From: a bacterium
GTDB lineage: Bacteria; JAMCPX01
Reading direction: 5' to 3'
Length of the DNA stretch: 64,000 nucleotides
Assembly: GCA_021787665.1 (NCBI GenBank)
Contig: JAJYLN010000013.1
Coordinates: 1-64,000 of the forward strand
Part shown: positions 16,821 to 24,832 of the stretch, in pieces
Numbering within the stretch: the stretch's first letter is position 1
Layout of the letters: each line of letters begins with the position of its first letter
Notes under the pieces: model-generated
What the model was told of the DNA's origin: nothing
Database searches by the model: none
The model's input: the letters and a program-made list of their open reading frames with translations, nothing else
Program-made: the position numbers and the translations under genes

Positions 16821-18188
16821 TTACGTGAACGGGAGCCTGATGCTGAAGCATGTGCCTGCGCGGTCGGAGACCACCGAAATCGTTCCGCTGTGGAGCTCCA
16901 CGATCCACGTTACGATGCTCAGCCCGAGGCCGTGTCCTTCCGCGCTCGCCGAGCTCCCCCGGTAGAATCTGTCGAAGATCCTCGGCATCTCTTCCTTCGA
17001 TATCCCGATCCCCTGGTCCCGGATATCTACCAAGGCGTGATCGGCATCCCGGGCTACGGACACGGACACTTTTTTGCCGGACGGAGTAAACTTTATGGCG
17101 TTGTCTATGATATTGCTGAACGCCCTTTTGAGCAGTCGTTCGTTGCCCGGAACGATGATACCGTCCAGAATGTGGTGATCGAGCGTGACCGCTTTATCAG
17201 CAGCAAGAATGCCTAGGAAATCAAGCGATTGCATAGTTAGCAGAGATAAATCCACGGGTGCAAAAGATGCTTTTATGGAAGCCGTATTGGAAAGGGACGT
17301 AAGCAGGAGATCGTCTATGATCCTCGTTATCTGGTCCACCTCCTCGAGGAGGCTGACGAGGAGCTCTCTGTACTCTGTCGGTGTTCTGTCTTCTCTCATG
17401 GTTATCTCGATACCGCTCTTCATCACGGTGAGCGGCGTCTTCAGCTCGTGCGACACGTTGTGCGAGAAGCTGGAAAGTACGTCGAAGGACCTCTTCAGCC
17501 TCAGGATCATGTCGTTGAACGTCGTGGCGAGATGACCGATTTCGTCGTTGTGTGTCTTTGTCGTGATCTGCTCTGTCAGATGGCCGGCTTCGATACGCTG
17601 CGCTGCTCTGGTAATCTCGTCGACGGGCTTCATCGCTCTGCCTGCAATGATGATGCCGCCCCAGCTAGCCACGATGATCACGATGGGTGTCACCAGGGTA
17701 AGGATAATGCCGAGCATGTGCAGGAACTCCTTCTGTTCCGACAGGGACATCGCAATGACCAGATAATAGTCGATCGTATTGCCGGAAGCTATCGGGTAGA
17801 ACAGCATGCGTGCCTTGGTGTGCCTGAACAGGGTGATGTTCCTGAAGGTATAGGTGTTGGATTCTACCGCTTTGAAGGATGCAGTATCCACAGGCAGGTC
17901 CGTATGGTACAGGTTTGCGGAGCTATAGAGCCGCCCACCGTCTATCGAGTAGATCTGGAGGTAGTAGTTTATCCCCCGCAATTCTTCATCAAGCTCTTCG
18001 AACGACGGCTTCGTCATCTCTTCGAGAAAGATGTCCCTGCTCTCCTTTGCCTCAGAAAGAAGCTCACCGTCTACATTGTGCATGACTTTGTGCGATACGA
18101 AGGCGTACAGAAACGAGCTGTACAGTACCAGTGTTATGGAGAAAATGGCGATATACCAGAAGGTCAGTCTAATCCTTATCGGCAGCAT
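16821..18188 (-). CDS. Sensor histidine kinase (CusS/PhoR-like architecture)
   Basis: The 455-residue kinase has TM1 (about 8-30), a periplasmic sensor of about 120 residues, TM2 (about 152-178), a HAMP linker, and the dimerisation helix with SHNVSHELKTPLTV where the first His of HELKTP is phosphorylated. The ATPase domain has N box NIIDNAIKF, G1 DIRDQGIGI, F box IFDRFYRG and G2 GHGLGLSIV. Its start lies inside the response regulator gene (20-base overlap). Both are divergent from the RND efflux operon, which they probably control. The stimulus is unknown; the layout resembles metal or envelope-stress sensors. Confidence 0.92.
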   Translation of the reverse strand: MLPIRIRLTFWYIAIFSITLVLYSSFLYAFVSHKVMHNVDGELLSEAKESRDIFLEEMTKPSFEELDEELRGINYYLQIYSIDGGRLYSSANLYHTDLPVDTASFKAVESNTYTFRNITLFRHTKARMLFYPIASGNTIDYYLVIAMSLSEQKEFLHMLGIILTLVTPIVIIVASWGGIIIAGRAMKPVDEITRAAQRIEAGHLTEQITTKTHNDEIGHLATTFNDMILRLKRSFDVLSSFSHNVSHELKTPLTVMKSGIEITMREDRTPTEYRELLVSLLEEVDQITRIIDDLLLTSLSNTASIKASFAPVDLSLLTMQSLDFLGILAADKAVTLDHHILDGIIVPGNERLLKRAFSNIIDNAIKFTPSGKKVSVSVARDADHALVDIRDQGIGISKEEMPRIFDRFYRGSSASAEGHGLGLSIVTWIVELHSGTISVVSDRAGTCFSIRLPFT

Positions 18189-18858
18189 CCTGTTCCCTCA
18201 GCACGTAGCCGAAGCCCCGCACGGTGTGGAGGAGCTTTTCCCCGAACGGCTGGTCTATCTTGGACCGCAGGTGATTGACGTAGACGTCCACGACGTTCGT
18301 GAAGCTGTCGAAGTCCTGGTCCCACACGTGCTCGACGATCATCGTCCTGGTCAGGACCTTGCCCTTGTTGTACAGCAGGTATTCGAGCAGGGCGTACTCT
18401 TTGGGGGTAAGATCGATCCGGTGTCCTCCGCGCCTCACCTCGTGCGTTACCGGATCCAGATCCAGCTCCGCTATCGTCAGCTTCGTCTCTTTCGTGGACT
18501 CGTGTCTCCGCAAAATCGCCCGTATCCGTGCACAAAGCTCCTCGAACTCGAAGGGCTTGGTAAGATAGTCGTCAGCCCCGAGGTCCAGGCCGGTTATCTT
18601 TTCTTCGGTGGTGTTTTTTGCGGTGAGGAAGATGACGGGCGTGTCGTTCTTGTTGTCCCTGAGCTCTTTCAATACCTGGATCCCGTCTTTTCCCGGAAGC
18701 ATGACGTCGAGGATGATAAGATCATAGGCATAGGTCATCGCCATGCTGACGGCTTCGCCACCGTCGTTTATAACGTCCACGGCGTAGCCCTCCTGCCCGA
18801 GCCCGCGTTTGATATGGCTCGCAACCTTTTTTTCGTCCTCGACCAACAGCAGTCTCAT
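18169..18858 (-). CDS. OmpR-family response regulator
   Basis: The 229-residue regulator has a receiver domain with the acidic pair VEDE, phospho-acceptor Asp in LIILDVMLPGKDG, TAKNT and the conserved Lys in YLTKPFEFEEL. A winged-helix DNA-binding domain follows (DLTPKEYALLEYLL, RTMIVEHVWDQDFD, VVDVYVNHLRSKID, VRGFGYVL). I chose ATG 18858 over an in-frame TTG at 18867 because it starts directly with MRLLLVEDE. All receiver residues are intact, unlike the three degenerate receivers elsewhere in this window. The likely targets are the divergent efflux genes. Confidence 0.92.
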   Translation of the reverse strand: MRLLLVEDEKKVASHIKRGLGQEGYAVDVINDGGEAVSMAMTYAYDLIILDVMLPGKDGIQVLKELRDNKNDTPVIFLTAKNTTEEKITGLDLGADDYLTKPFEFEELCARIRAILRRHESTKETKLTIAELDLDPVTHEVRRGGHRIDLTPKEYALLEYLLYNKGKVLTRTMIVEHVWDQDFDSFTNVVDVYVNHLRSKIDQPFGEKLLHTVRGFGYVLREQDAADKD

Positions 18859-18955
18859 GGTATTCAATTAGGCACGCGGCATAATAATGTCAATCAAGCC
18901 GGTAAGGAGCTTTTGACAGCGCACGTGAAAAACAGCGCCGAGCATGCCCATCGGT

Positions 18956-19015
18956 GAATCATATTAAAATTATTTAATCTTATTTTATTGATAATTTAAT
19001 GTTACGTATTTACTT
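18956..19015. promoter_or_regulatory. AT-rich control region upstream of the efflux operon
   Basis: A tract of about 60 bases of nearly pure A and T, with ATTATTTAAT and GATAATTTAAT direct-repeat-like motifs, sits between the divergent regulator and the TolC-type gene. It contrasts sharply with the GC-rich surroundings and is the natural place for the promoter and response-regulator sites of the efflux operon. No single clear -35/-10 pair stands out. Confidence 0.4.
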
Positions 19016-19065
19016 ATGAGTAGATCGGGGGAAGAGAGACGGGTCTCATCCAGAAGGAAGGTTGC

Positions 19066-20358
19066 ATGAAACATTTTTGTACATGGATAGTCGTGTATGC
19101 AGCGGTGTGCGTTTTAGCCGCTGCTGTCCCTCGTACTGCCTTTGCGGGCGGGACGATTACGCTCAGGCAGTGCATCGACAAGGCAATGAAGGACTATCCT
19201 CTGTCCGGCTATGCAAGCGCCAATACCCGCCTATCGGCCAATAAGTACAAGCAGTCGAGGGCATTTCTGCTGCCGTCCGTGGATATCGCGTCCAGTTATG
19301 GCAGGGCTTATGGATATGATCCTGCTGTGACGAATGGGGGGATTGCCTCACTACAGGCCGTCGCACAGGTCGATATATTTAATCCTTCTCGCTGGCTTAC
19401 CACAAAAGAGCTCAGCATGTCGTACGAGGCCGCGAAGTACAAGCAGGAGGCGGTCGAGAACGAGCTTGCGTACACCGTCAAACGTATGTTCATAGACGCC
19501 GTGACGTACGGAGAGAAGATAGCTATTCTCGAGGAGAATATACGCAGTCTCGATGACTACCTCGCGCTGACGGAGCGCCTTCTCTCCTCCGGGCTCGTTA
19601 CCGAGAACGACGTTCTCAGGACACGGATAGACCTCGACAACTCGAATGCAGCGTTGAAGTCGTTCATTGCGAAAAGGCTTGCCCGACTCAATGCCCTGTC
19701 TTCCCTGACCGGTATACCGATGACGCCGGGCACGGTACTGCAATCGACAGCGGTTCCCTTTACCGTATCGTCCGTACCGGCATTGAACGACGTTACTTTC
19801 AGCAGCAACCCGGCGATGCAGTCCGTTCGGTATGAGGAGAGGTCCCGGCGGTATAATGTCCGCGCAGAGAAATCGAAGCACCTGCCGACCCTGGGCCTTG
19901 AAGCCGATATCGGCTGGGTTGCACAGCCGCAGCCCATGAACTATGCTCCTTACCGCGGCTATTCCTATCTTGCGACACTCGACCTGCCTATCTTCGAATG
20001 GGGCGCCGTGTCGTACGGCGTGGATGCTGCGGAGATGGGACTCCAGAAGATGCATTACAAACGGGAACTATTGAAAAACGAACTTACGCTCTCCTATGAG
20101 AATGCCCTCAAAGATCTGGCAAGCGCTGTAGAGCGTATCGACCTTTACCGGAAAGACATAAAGCTCTCGAAGCAGAATTTCGAGTATTCCGAAGCACGGT
20201 ACACGGGCGGCGGTATGATAAGCAGCTTCGAGGTGTTGCTGGATAGACAGCTTATGACAAACACGCAGACAGCGATGGTTGAGGCAAAGGCCGATTTTTA
20301 CAAGTCGATCTATAAGATAGAATTCTTAAGAGGTGAAATCTATGGTCAAAAAAGGTAA
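19066..20358 (+). CDS. TolC-family outer membrane efflux protein
   Basis: The 430-residue protein begins with a Sec signal peptide (hydrophobic core WIVVYAAVCVLAAAVP, cleavage after TAFA near residue 27). It continues with the two long-helix/beta repeats of the outer membrane factor family: LRQCIDKAMKDYP at the start of repeat one, LPSVDIASSYGR, and LPTLGLEADIG at the start of repeat two. It forms the outer-membrane exit duct for the downstream periplasmic adaptor and RND pumps. A GAAGG ribosome site precedes the ATG. The adaptor gene starts inside its 3' end. Confidence 0.9.
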   Translation: MKHFCTWIVVYAAVCVLAAAVPRTAFAGGTITLRQCIDKAMKDYPLSGYASANTRLSANKYKQSRAFLLPSVDIASSYGRAYGYDPAVTNGGIASLQAVAQVDIFNPSRWLTTKELSMSYEAAKYKQEAVENELAYTVKRMFIDAVTYGEKIAILEENIRSLDDYLALTERLLSSGLVTENDVLRTRIDLDNSNAALKSFIAKRLARLNALSSLTGIPMTPGTVLQSTAVPFTVSSVPALNDVTFSSNPAMQSVRYEERSRRYNVRAEKSKHLPTLGLEADIGWVAQPQPMNYAPYRGYSYLATLDLPIFEWGAVSYGVDAAEMGLQKMHYKRELLKNELTLSYENALKDLASAVERIDLYRKDIKLSKQNFEYSEARYTGGGMISSFEVLLDRQLMTNTQTAMVEAKADFYKSIYKIEFLRGEIYGQKR

Positions 20359-21382
20359 AGAAAAAGCATTTCCGTACCCACGCAGGCACAACAGAGATGT
20401 CCGATGCTTCGGACCAGTCGGACTTGTCCTCCTCTCCTTATTTCTCCTGGCATCATGCTCATCGAAAAAGCAGGTGCAGACGCCTGCACCGCAGGTCGAG
20501 GTGCAGGCCCTCGGCGTCACGAGGGGAGACGTCAATCACCTCGTACAGGCCACCGGCAGGGTGGAAGTTCTGAAGAAGGTGGAAATAACTTCACCGGTAC
20601 AAGGTGTCGTAACAGCGCTCCTTGTAAGGGAAGGGGATTTCATAAAGAAAGGCGGGGTAGTCGTTCGGATACGGCCCATCGAGGCCGAGGCAGCGATACG
20701 GGGGAGCGCCGCCCTGTCCGGCACGATAAGGCAGTCTTTCCTGAGACTCGGCATCATCTCGCTGTCGTCGCCCTTCAACGGGTATATCAGTAAGCGCTAC
20801 GTGAGCGGTAATGCGCTTGTCCAGGCGAATGCGCCCATCGTTCAGGTCGACGATCTTTCGAGTACGTACCTGCACGTGGACCTGCCGTCCGTGTCCCTCG
20901 GGCAGGTGAAGATCGGCGATACCGTATTGATACATTTCCTTGCTTTCCCTGATGAGGTGTTCAGAGGCAGGATTATGACGATCAATCCGACCGTGTCGCA
21001 GGAGACCCAGACTGTTTCACTGGTAGTGAGTTTTTCCAACAATGCGCAGGAGATAAAGGACGGGATGTTTGCGGTGGTCGATATCGTCAGCAATACCCAC
21101 AGAGACACGCTTATTGTCCCGAAAAGCGCGATTCTCTTCGATCCGGACACAGGTGGAGAATACGTGATGGTCGTGGGACAGGATTCCATTGCAAGGTCCG
21201 TTACCGTTACAACGGGGTACAAGGATGACGACAAGGTGGAGATTCTGAGCGGTCTTCAGCAGGGGCAGCCGGTCATTACGCAGGGCAATTATGCGCTGGC
21301 GGACGGGACAAAGGTGGAAGTCATGAACAGCGGGCAGGAGAACGAGCCAGTTCAGCCGCAGCACGGAGAGGGCGGGTATTGA
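20342..21382 (+). CDS. RND efflux periplasmic adaptor lipoprotein (MFP subunit)
   Basis: The 346-residue adaptor joins the inner-membrane pumps to the TolC-type channel. It starts with a positively charged leader, a hydrophobic stretch and a lipobox LASC near residue 39, so it is probably lipid-anchored. Next come the lipoyl-like half motifs (VEITSPVQGVVTALLVREGDFIKKG), a very short hairpin, the beta-barrel region (FNGYISKRYVSGNALVQANAPI, LSSTYLHVDLPSVSLGQVKIG in parts) and the membrane-proximal domain (VPKSAILFDPDTGGEYVMVV). ATG 20342 with AGAGGTG upstream is preferred to the in-frame GTG at 20333; it overlaps the TolC-type gene by 17 bases. Confidence 0.9.
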   Translation: MVKKGKEKAFPYPRRHNRDVRCFGPVGLVLLSLFLLASCSSKKQVQTPAPQVEVQALGVTRGDVNHLVQATGRVEVLKKVEITSPVQGVVTALLVREGDFIKKGGVVVRIRPIEAEAAIRGSAALSGTIRQSFLRLGIISLSSPFNGYISKRYVSGNALVQANAPIVQVDDLSSTYLHVDLPSVSLGQVKIGDTVLIHFLAFPDEVFRGRIMTINPTVSQETQTVSLVVSFSNNAQEIKDGMFAVVDIVSNTHRDTLIVPKSAILFDPDTGGEYVMVVGQDSIARSVTVTTGYKDDDKVEILSGLQQGQPVITQGNYALADGTKVEVMNSGQENEPVQPQHGEGGY

Positions 21383-21408
21383 TACCTGCAGGGTATCCTT
21401 CAGCGTCA

Positions 21409-21531
21409 CCCCTCGTAAGATAAGAGGGGCGGGGGCGTTATGAGATTGTACCACTTAATTTCACTCTATCACTTCAGGATGAGAAAAGTAACCCCCTTAT
21501 TCCCCCTTATGCAAGCGGGATAACGCAGAAG
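21409..21531. repeat. Mosaic intergenic hairpin repeat, copy B
   Basis: Between the adaptor and the first RND pump lie a 21-base CCCCTC...GAGGGG hairpin (21409-21429) and, further on, the same 15-base GGGATAACGCAGAAG (21517-21531) found at 2096-2110. In between are C-rich runs resembling those of the other copies. The GGGGTACCC module is absent. Confidence 0.55.
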
Positions 21532-21556
21532 TACGGGAATAAAAGAGTTAAAGATA

Positions 21557-24500
21557 ATGGATATATCAAAACTATTCGAGACACATAAGAAAGGTATCAT
21601 ATTTCTCTCCGTCGTACTGGCGGTAATAGGGCTTATCCTGCTCAAGACCATGCCGGTCGCTATTTTCCCGGAGATTACGTTCCCCAGGCTCGTCATCCTC
21701 GCAGACAACGGGGACATGCCCATCGAAAAGATGATGATCCAGGTGACGAAGCCCATCGAGGAGGCGATATACTCGGTCCCCGGCGTGACGGACGTGCGGT
21801 CCGCGACCAGCCGCGGGTCCATGCAGATCTTCGTCAACTTCACGTGGGGCACCGACATGTTCAAGGCGCTCCAACTCACGCAAAACGCCATCAACCAGAT
21901 CAGGTCGAAGCTGCCGTCGTCCGCGTCCGTCACCGTCAACTGGATGCGACCGAGCCAATTCCCTATCATCGGATTGAGTCTGACGTCAGAAACGCTCAAT
22001 CAGGTACAATTGAGGGACATAGGCTATTATACCCTGCGTCCTATTCTCGGCAGACTGAAAGGAGTGTCTCAGGTCGTCGTGCAGGGCGGCAAGATCAAGG
22101 AGTATCACGTCGTCGTAAATCCGCAGCGACTCGTTGCCTACCATCTTTCGCTCGACGATGTTATCAACGGCCTGAAAAAGACGAACATCATCTCGTCGGC
22201 CGGCTATATCGGCAAAAATTATGAGCTGTATATGGTGCAGCCCACCGGTCTTTTTACCTCGACGACGCAGATGAAGGACACCTTGATAGCGAACAGAAAG
22301 GGCGTGCCTATCTATGTGCGCGACGTTGCACGTGTGATGACGTCGGTAAAGAAACAGTACATCCGGATAACGAGTAACGGGCATAATGCCGTTTTGATGA
22401 ATGTCCTGCGCCAGCCGGGGGCAGACACGGTCGAGATAGCGAAGGAGCTCAAAAACAAGCTTGCAGATCTCAAGGCCCAGTTGCCGCCGTCTCTCCACAT
22501 AGCGACGTGGTACAATCAGTCCGATCTTATCGTGGAATCCTACGGCAGTGTGCGGGACGCTATTCTGTTCGGCGTGTTTATCGCCATCGTCATTATGTTC
22601 CTGTTCCTGAGGAACGTCAGGATAATGATCATTACGGCCATCACCTTGCCGGTCACGCTGATCATAACAGTCGTGCTTATGAAGCTGTTCGGCCAGACCC
22701 TGAACCTCATGACGCTCGGTGGCATAGCGGCATCCATAGGTCTTATCATAGATGATTCCATCGTCGTGCTCGAAAACATCATGCGGCATTTCCATGCGCA
22801 TGGGTCGAAGAAGAAGGCTGTCGAGACGGGCGTAAAGGAGATACTGCCGGCCATCATCGGATCGAGCCTCAGCACGATCGTCGTGTTCTTCCCGCTCGCG
22901 TTCCTCGGGGGTGTGACCGGCGCGTTCTTCAAGGCGCTTGCCCTTACCATGGCGTCTGCACTCACGGTCTCGATGGTCATCTCCATCACGCTGACACCCG
23001 TACTTGCCATGATCTTCCTCAAAGACGCCGAGCAGGAAAAAGAGGGCAGGATGATGCAGGCGGTGGTCGGCAAGTACGAGAGCGTTATGCAGCGGATTAT
23101 ACGGAAGCCCTTCTTTGTGTTCCTCGCCATCGCCCTGCTCACGGGCGGCTCGTGGGTTATCTACAAACACATAGAAACCGGGTTTATGCCGGCTATGGAC
23201 GAGGGCGCGTTCGTCATGGACTACTTCACACCGCCCGGGACCACGCTCGAGGAGACGAACAGAATCCTGAAAAAGATAGAGAAAATCATCCTGACCATCA
23301 AAGACGTCAAATCCTTTTCGAGAAGGACGGGCACGCAGCTCGGTTTCTTTATTACGGAACCGAACACCGGCGATTTCCTGATCATGCTGAGAAATCACCG
23401 GCATAAGTCCATAGAGCAGGTCATCAATGAGCTCAGGGACAAGGTCTATGCTGCGGAGCCGGGCAAGGTCTACGTGGATTTCGGTCAGATCATGCAGGAT
23501 CTGATCGGGGATATGACCGGTTCGCCCATGCCCATAGACATAAAAATATTTTCCGATAACACGGTAATACTGAACAGTCTTGCAAACAAAATAGCGGACA
23601 TCATCTCACGGATAAAGGGCGTCGTCGATGTGTTCAACGGCATAACGATCAGCGGTCCTGCCATAAACATACACGTCGATCCCCTGAAAGCAGGGCTCGT
23701 CGGCGTCACGCCGCAGTACGTGTCCGACTATATTACGACGGCGTTGTGGGGCACGGTCTCGACCAGCGTACGTGAAGGAGAGAAGGTCATCGATGTCCGG
23801 GTTATGATGCCGGCGTCAGAGACGGACACCATGAATAAACTTGCGTCCATGCAGATCGTCACGCCGCGTGGGCTTGCGGTACCCCTGAAGTCCATCGCTA
23901 ACCTCGAGGTCGCCGGCGGCGAGGCTGAGCTCGACCGGGAAAACCTCAGACAGATGCTTGCCGTAACGGGCAGGATAACCGGCAGGGACCTCGGCAGCGT
24001 CATGCGGGACGTCAAAGCCGAGCTTGCAAAGAAGCTCGCTCTGCCTCCGGGCGTCACGATAAGCTACGGGGGCGTCTACAAGAACCAGCAGGAGTCATTC
24101 AAAGGTCTGCTCATGGTCCTGCTGATGGCGGTCGCGCTGGTGTTTACTGTCATGATCCTCGAGTTCGAGTCGTTTGCCGTGCCGCTCATCATCTACAGCG
24201 TTATTCTGCCGTCGTTCTTCGGCGTTCTGGGACTGCTGTATATAACCAAGACGCCGCTCAATATCTCGTCTCTTATGGGCGCGATCATGATCGTGGGCAT
24301 TGTCGCGGAGAACGGGATATTCGTCGTGCACTACATACAGGACGCGGTGAAGAGCGGATTGCCTGTAAAGGACGCCGTCATAAGAGCCGGGGGGCTCAGG
24401 ATACGTCCGATCCTGATGACTGCGCTCGCTGCGATACTCGCCTTGATGCCGCTCGCTCTCGGACTCGGCACAGGCGCGCAGATGCATGAGCCGCTCGCGA

Positions 24501-24589
24501 TAGCCATCATCGGCGGGTTCTCGTTGTCGGTGCTCCTGCTTATTGTCGTACTGCCGGTGGTGTATGACGTGGTTGCGGGGAAGAAATAG
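21557..24589 (+). CDS. RND efflux permease 1 (AcrB/MdtB-like superfamily)
   Basis: The 1010-residue proton-driven inner-membrane pump has the standard duplicated topology: TM1 near 14-32, a large periplasmic loop, TM2-6, TM7, a second loop and TM8-12. TM4 carries the paired aspartates D399-D400 (IDDSIVVLEN) of hydrophobic-compound pumps. TM10, however, carries AENG with Glu at 918, where AcrB has Lys940 and heavy-metal pumps have Glu. The repeat-2 start GDMTGSPMPIDIKIF is typical. Immediately upstream is an intergenic repeat. A second permease follows, as in MdtBC systems. The substrate is uncertain. Confidence 0.92.
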   Translation: MDISKLFETHKKGIIFLSVVLAVIGLILLKTMPVAIFPEITFPRLVILADNGDMPIEKMMIQVTKPIEEAIYSVPGVTDVRSATSRGSMQIFVNFTWGTDMFKALQLTQNAINQIRSKLPSSASVTVNWMRPSQFPIIGLSLTSETLNQVQLRDIGYYTLRPILGRLKGVSQVVVQGGKIKEYHVVVNPQRLVAYHLSLDDVINGLKKTNIISSAGYIGKNYELYMVQPTGLFTSTTQMKDTLIANRKGVPIYVRDVARVMTSVKKQYIRITSNGHNAVLMNVLRQPGADTVEIAKELKNKLADLKAQLPPSLHIATWYNQSDLIVESYGSVRDAILFGVFIAIVIMFLFLRNVRIMIITAITLPVTLIITVVLMKLFGQTLNLMTLGGIAASIGLIIDDSIVVLENIMRHFHAHGSKKKAVETGVKEILPAIIGSSLSTIVVFFPLAFLGGVTGAFFKALALTMASALTVSMVISITLTPVLAMIFLKDAEQEKEGRMMQAVVGKYESVMQRIIRKPFFVFLAIALLTGGSWVIYKHIETGFMPAMDEGAFVMDYFTPPGTTLEETNRILKKIEKIILTIKDVKSFSRRTGTQLGFFITEPNTGDFLIMLRNHRHKSIEQVINELRDKVYAAEPGKVYVDFGQIMQDLIGDMTGSPMPIDIKIFSDNTVILNSLANKIADIISRIKGVVDVFNGITISGPAINIHVDPLKAGLVGVTPQYVSDYITTALWGTVSTSVREGEKVIDVRVMMPASETDTMNKLASMQIVTPRGLAVPLKSIANLEVAGGEAELDRENLRQMLAVTGRITGRDLGSVMRDVKAELAKKLALPPGVTISYGGVYKNQQESFKGLLMVLLMAVALVFTVMILEFESFAVPLIIYSVILPSFFGVLGLLYITKTPLNISSLMGAIMIVGIVAENGIFVVHYIQDAVKSGLPVKDAVIRAGGLRIRPILMTALAAILALMPLALGLGTGAQMHEPLAIAIIGGFSLSVLLLIVVLPVVYDVVAGKK

Positions 24590-24597
24590 CCCTCACG

Positions 24598-24786
24598 CGA
24601 CCGAGAGGACCGGGTACCCCGAGGAAGTTGGTGCCCGCCCTCTCCCAAAGGGAGAGAGGATTGAGTCCCTGCAAAATACAAAGAAGATGTTGTACAATAT
24701 TAAAAAATCTTCCTACCCTCTTTTCCGGGGTACCCGTGCGAAGCATGGGTCGGGGATTGAGAGTTTCCCCCTTTGAAAAAGGGGGA
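24598..24786. repeat. Mosaic intergenic hairpin repeats, copy D
   Basis: The gap between the two RND permease genes is dense with hairpins. It holds CCTC...GAGAGG near 24592-24610, a CTCTCCC-AAA-GGGAGAG hairpin near 24639-24655, and the 29-base GGGGTACCC module at 24727-24755. The module's 8-bp stem (24732-24739 with 24743-24750) has one G-T pair and one swapped A-T pair relative to copy A. A CCCCCTTT-GAA-AAAGGGGG hairpin lies near 24768-24786. Confidence 0.6.
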
Positions 24787-24832
24787 GGAAGTCGGATGAG
24801 GGCTTTCCGGTTTTTCTAGAGGAGGTGAGGAT

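Noticed and set aside
21986-23404. 472-codon minus-strand ORF opposite the first RND permease
   Set aside because: It is a shadow of strong codon bias in the RND gene: its composition is rich in His, Asp and Arg, no domain is seen and the sense frame is a certain gene.
24727-24755. The GGGGTACCC hairpin as an ordinary rho-independent terminator
   Set aside because: No T run follows it, and nearly the same 29 bases occur in another operon gap, so a dispersed repeat is the better description.
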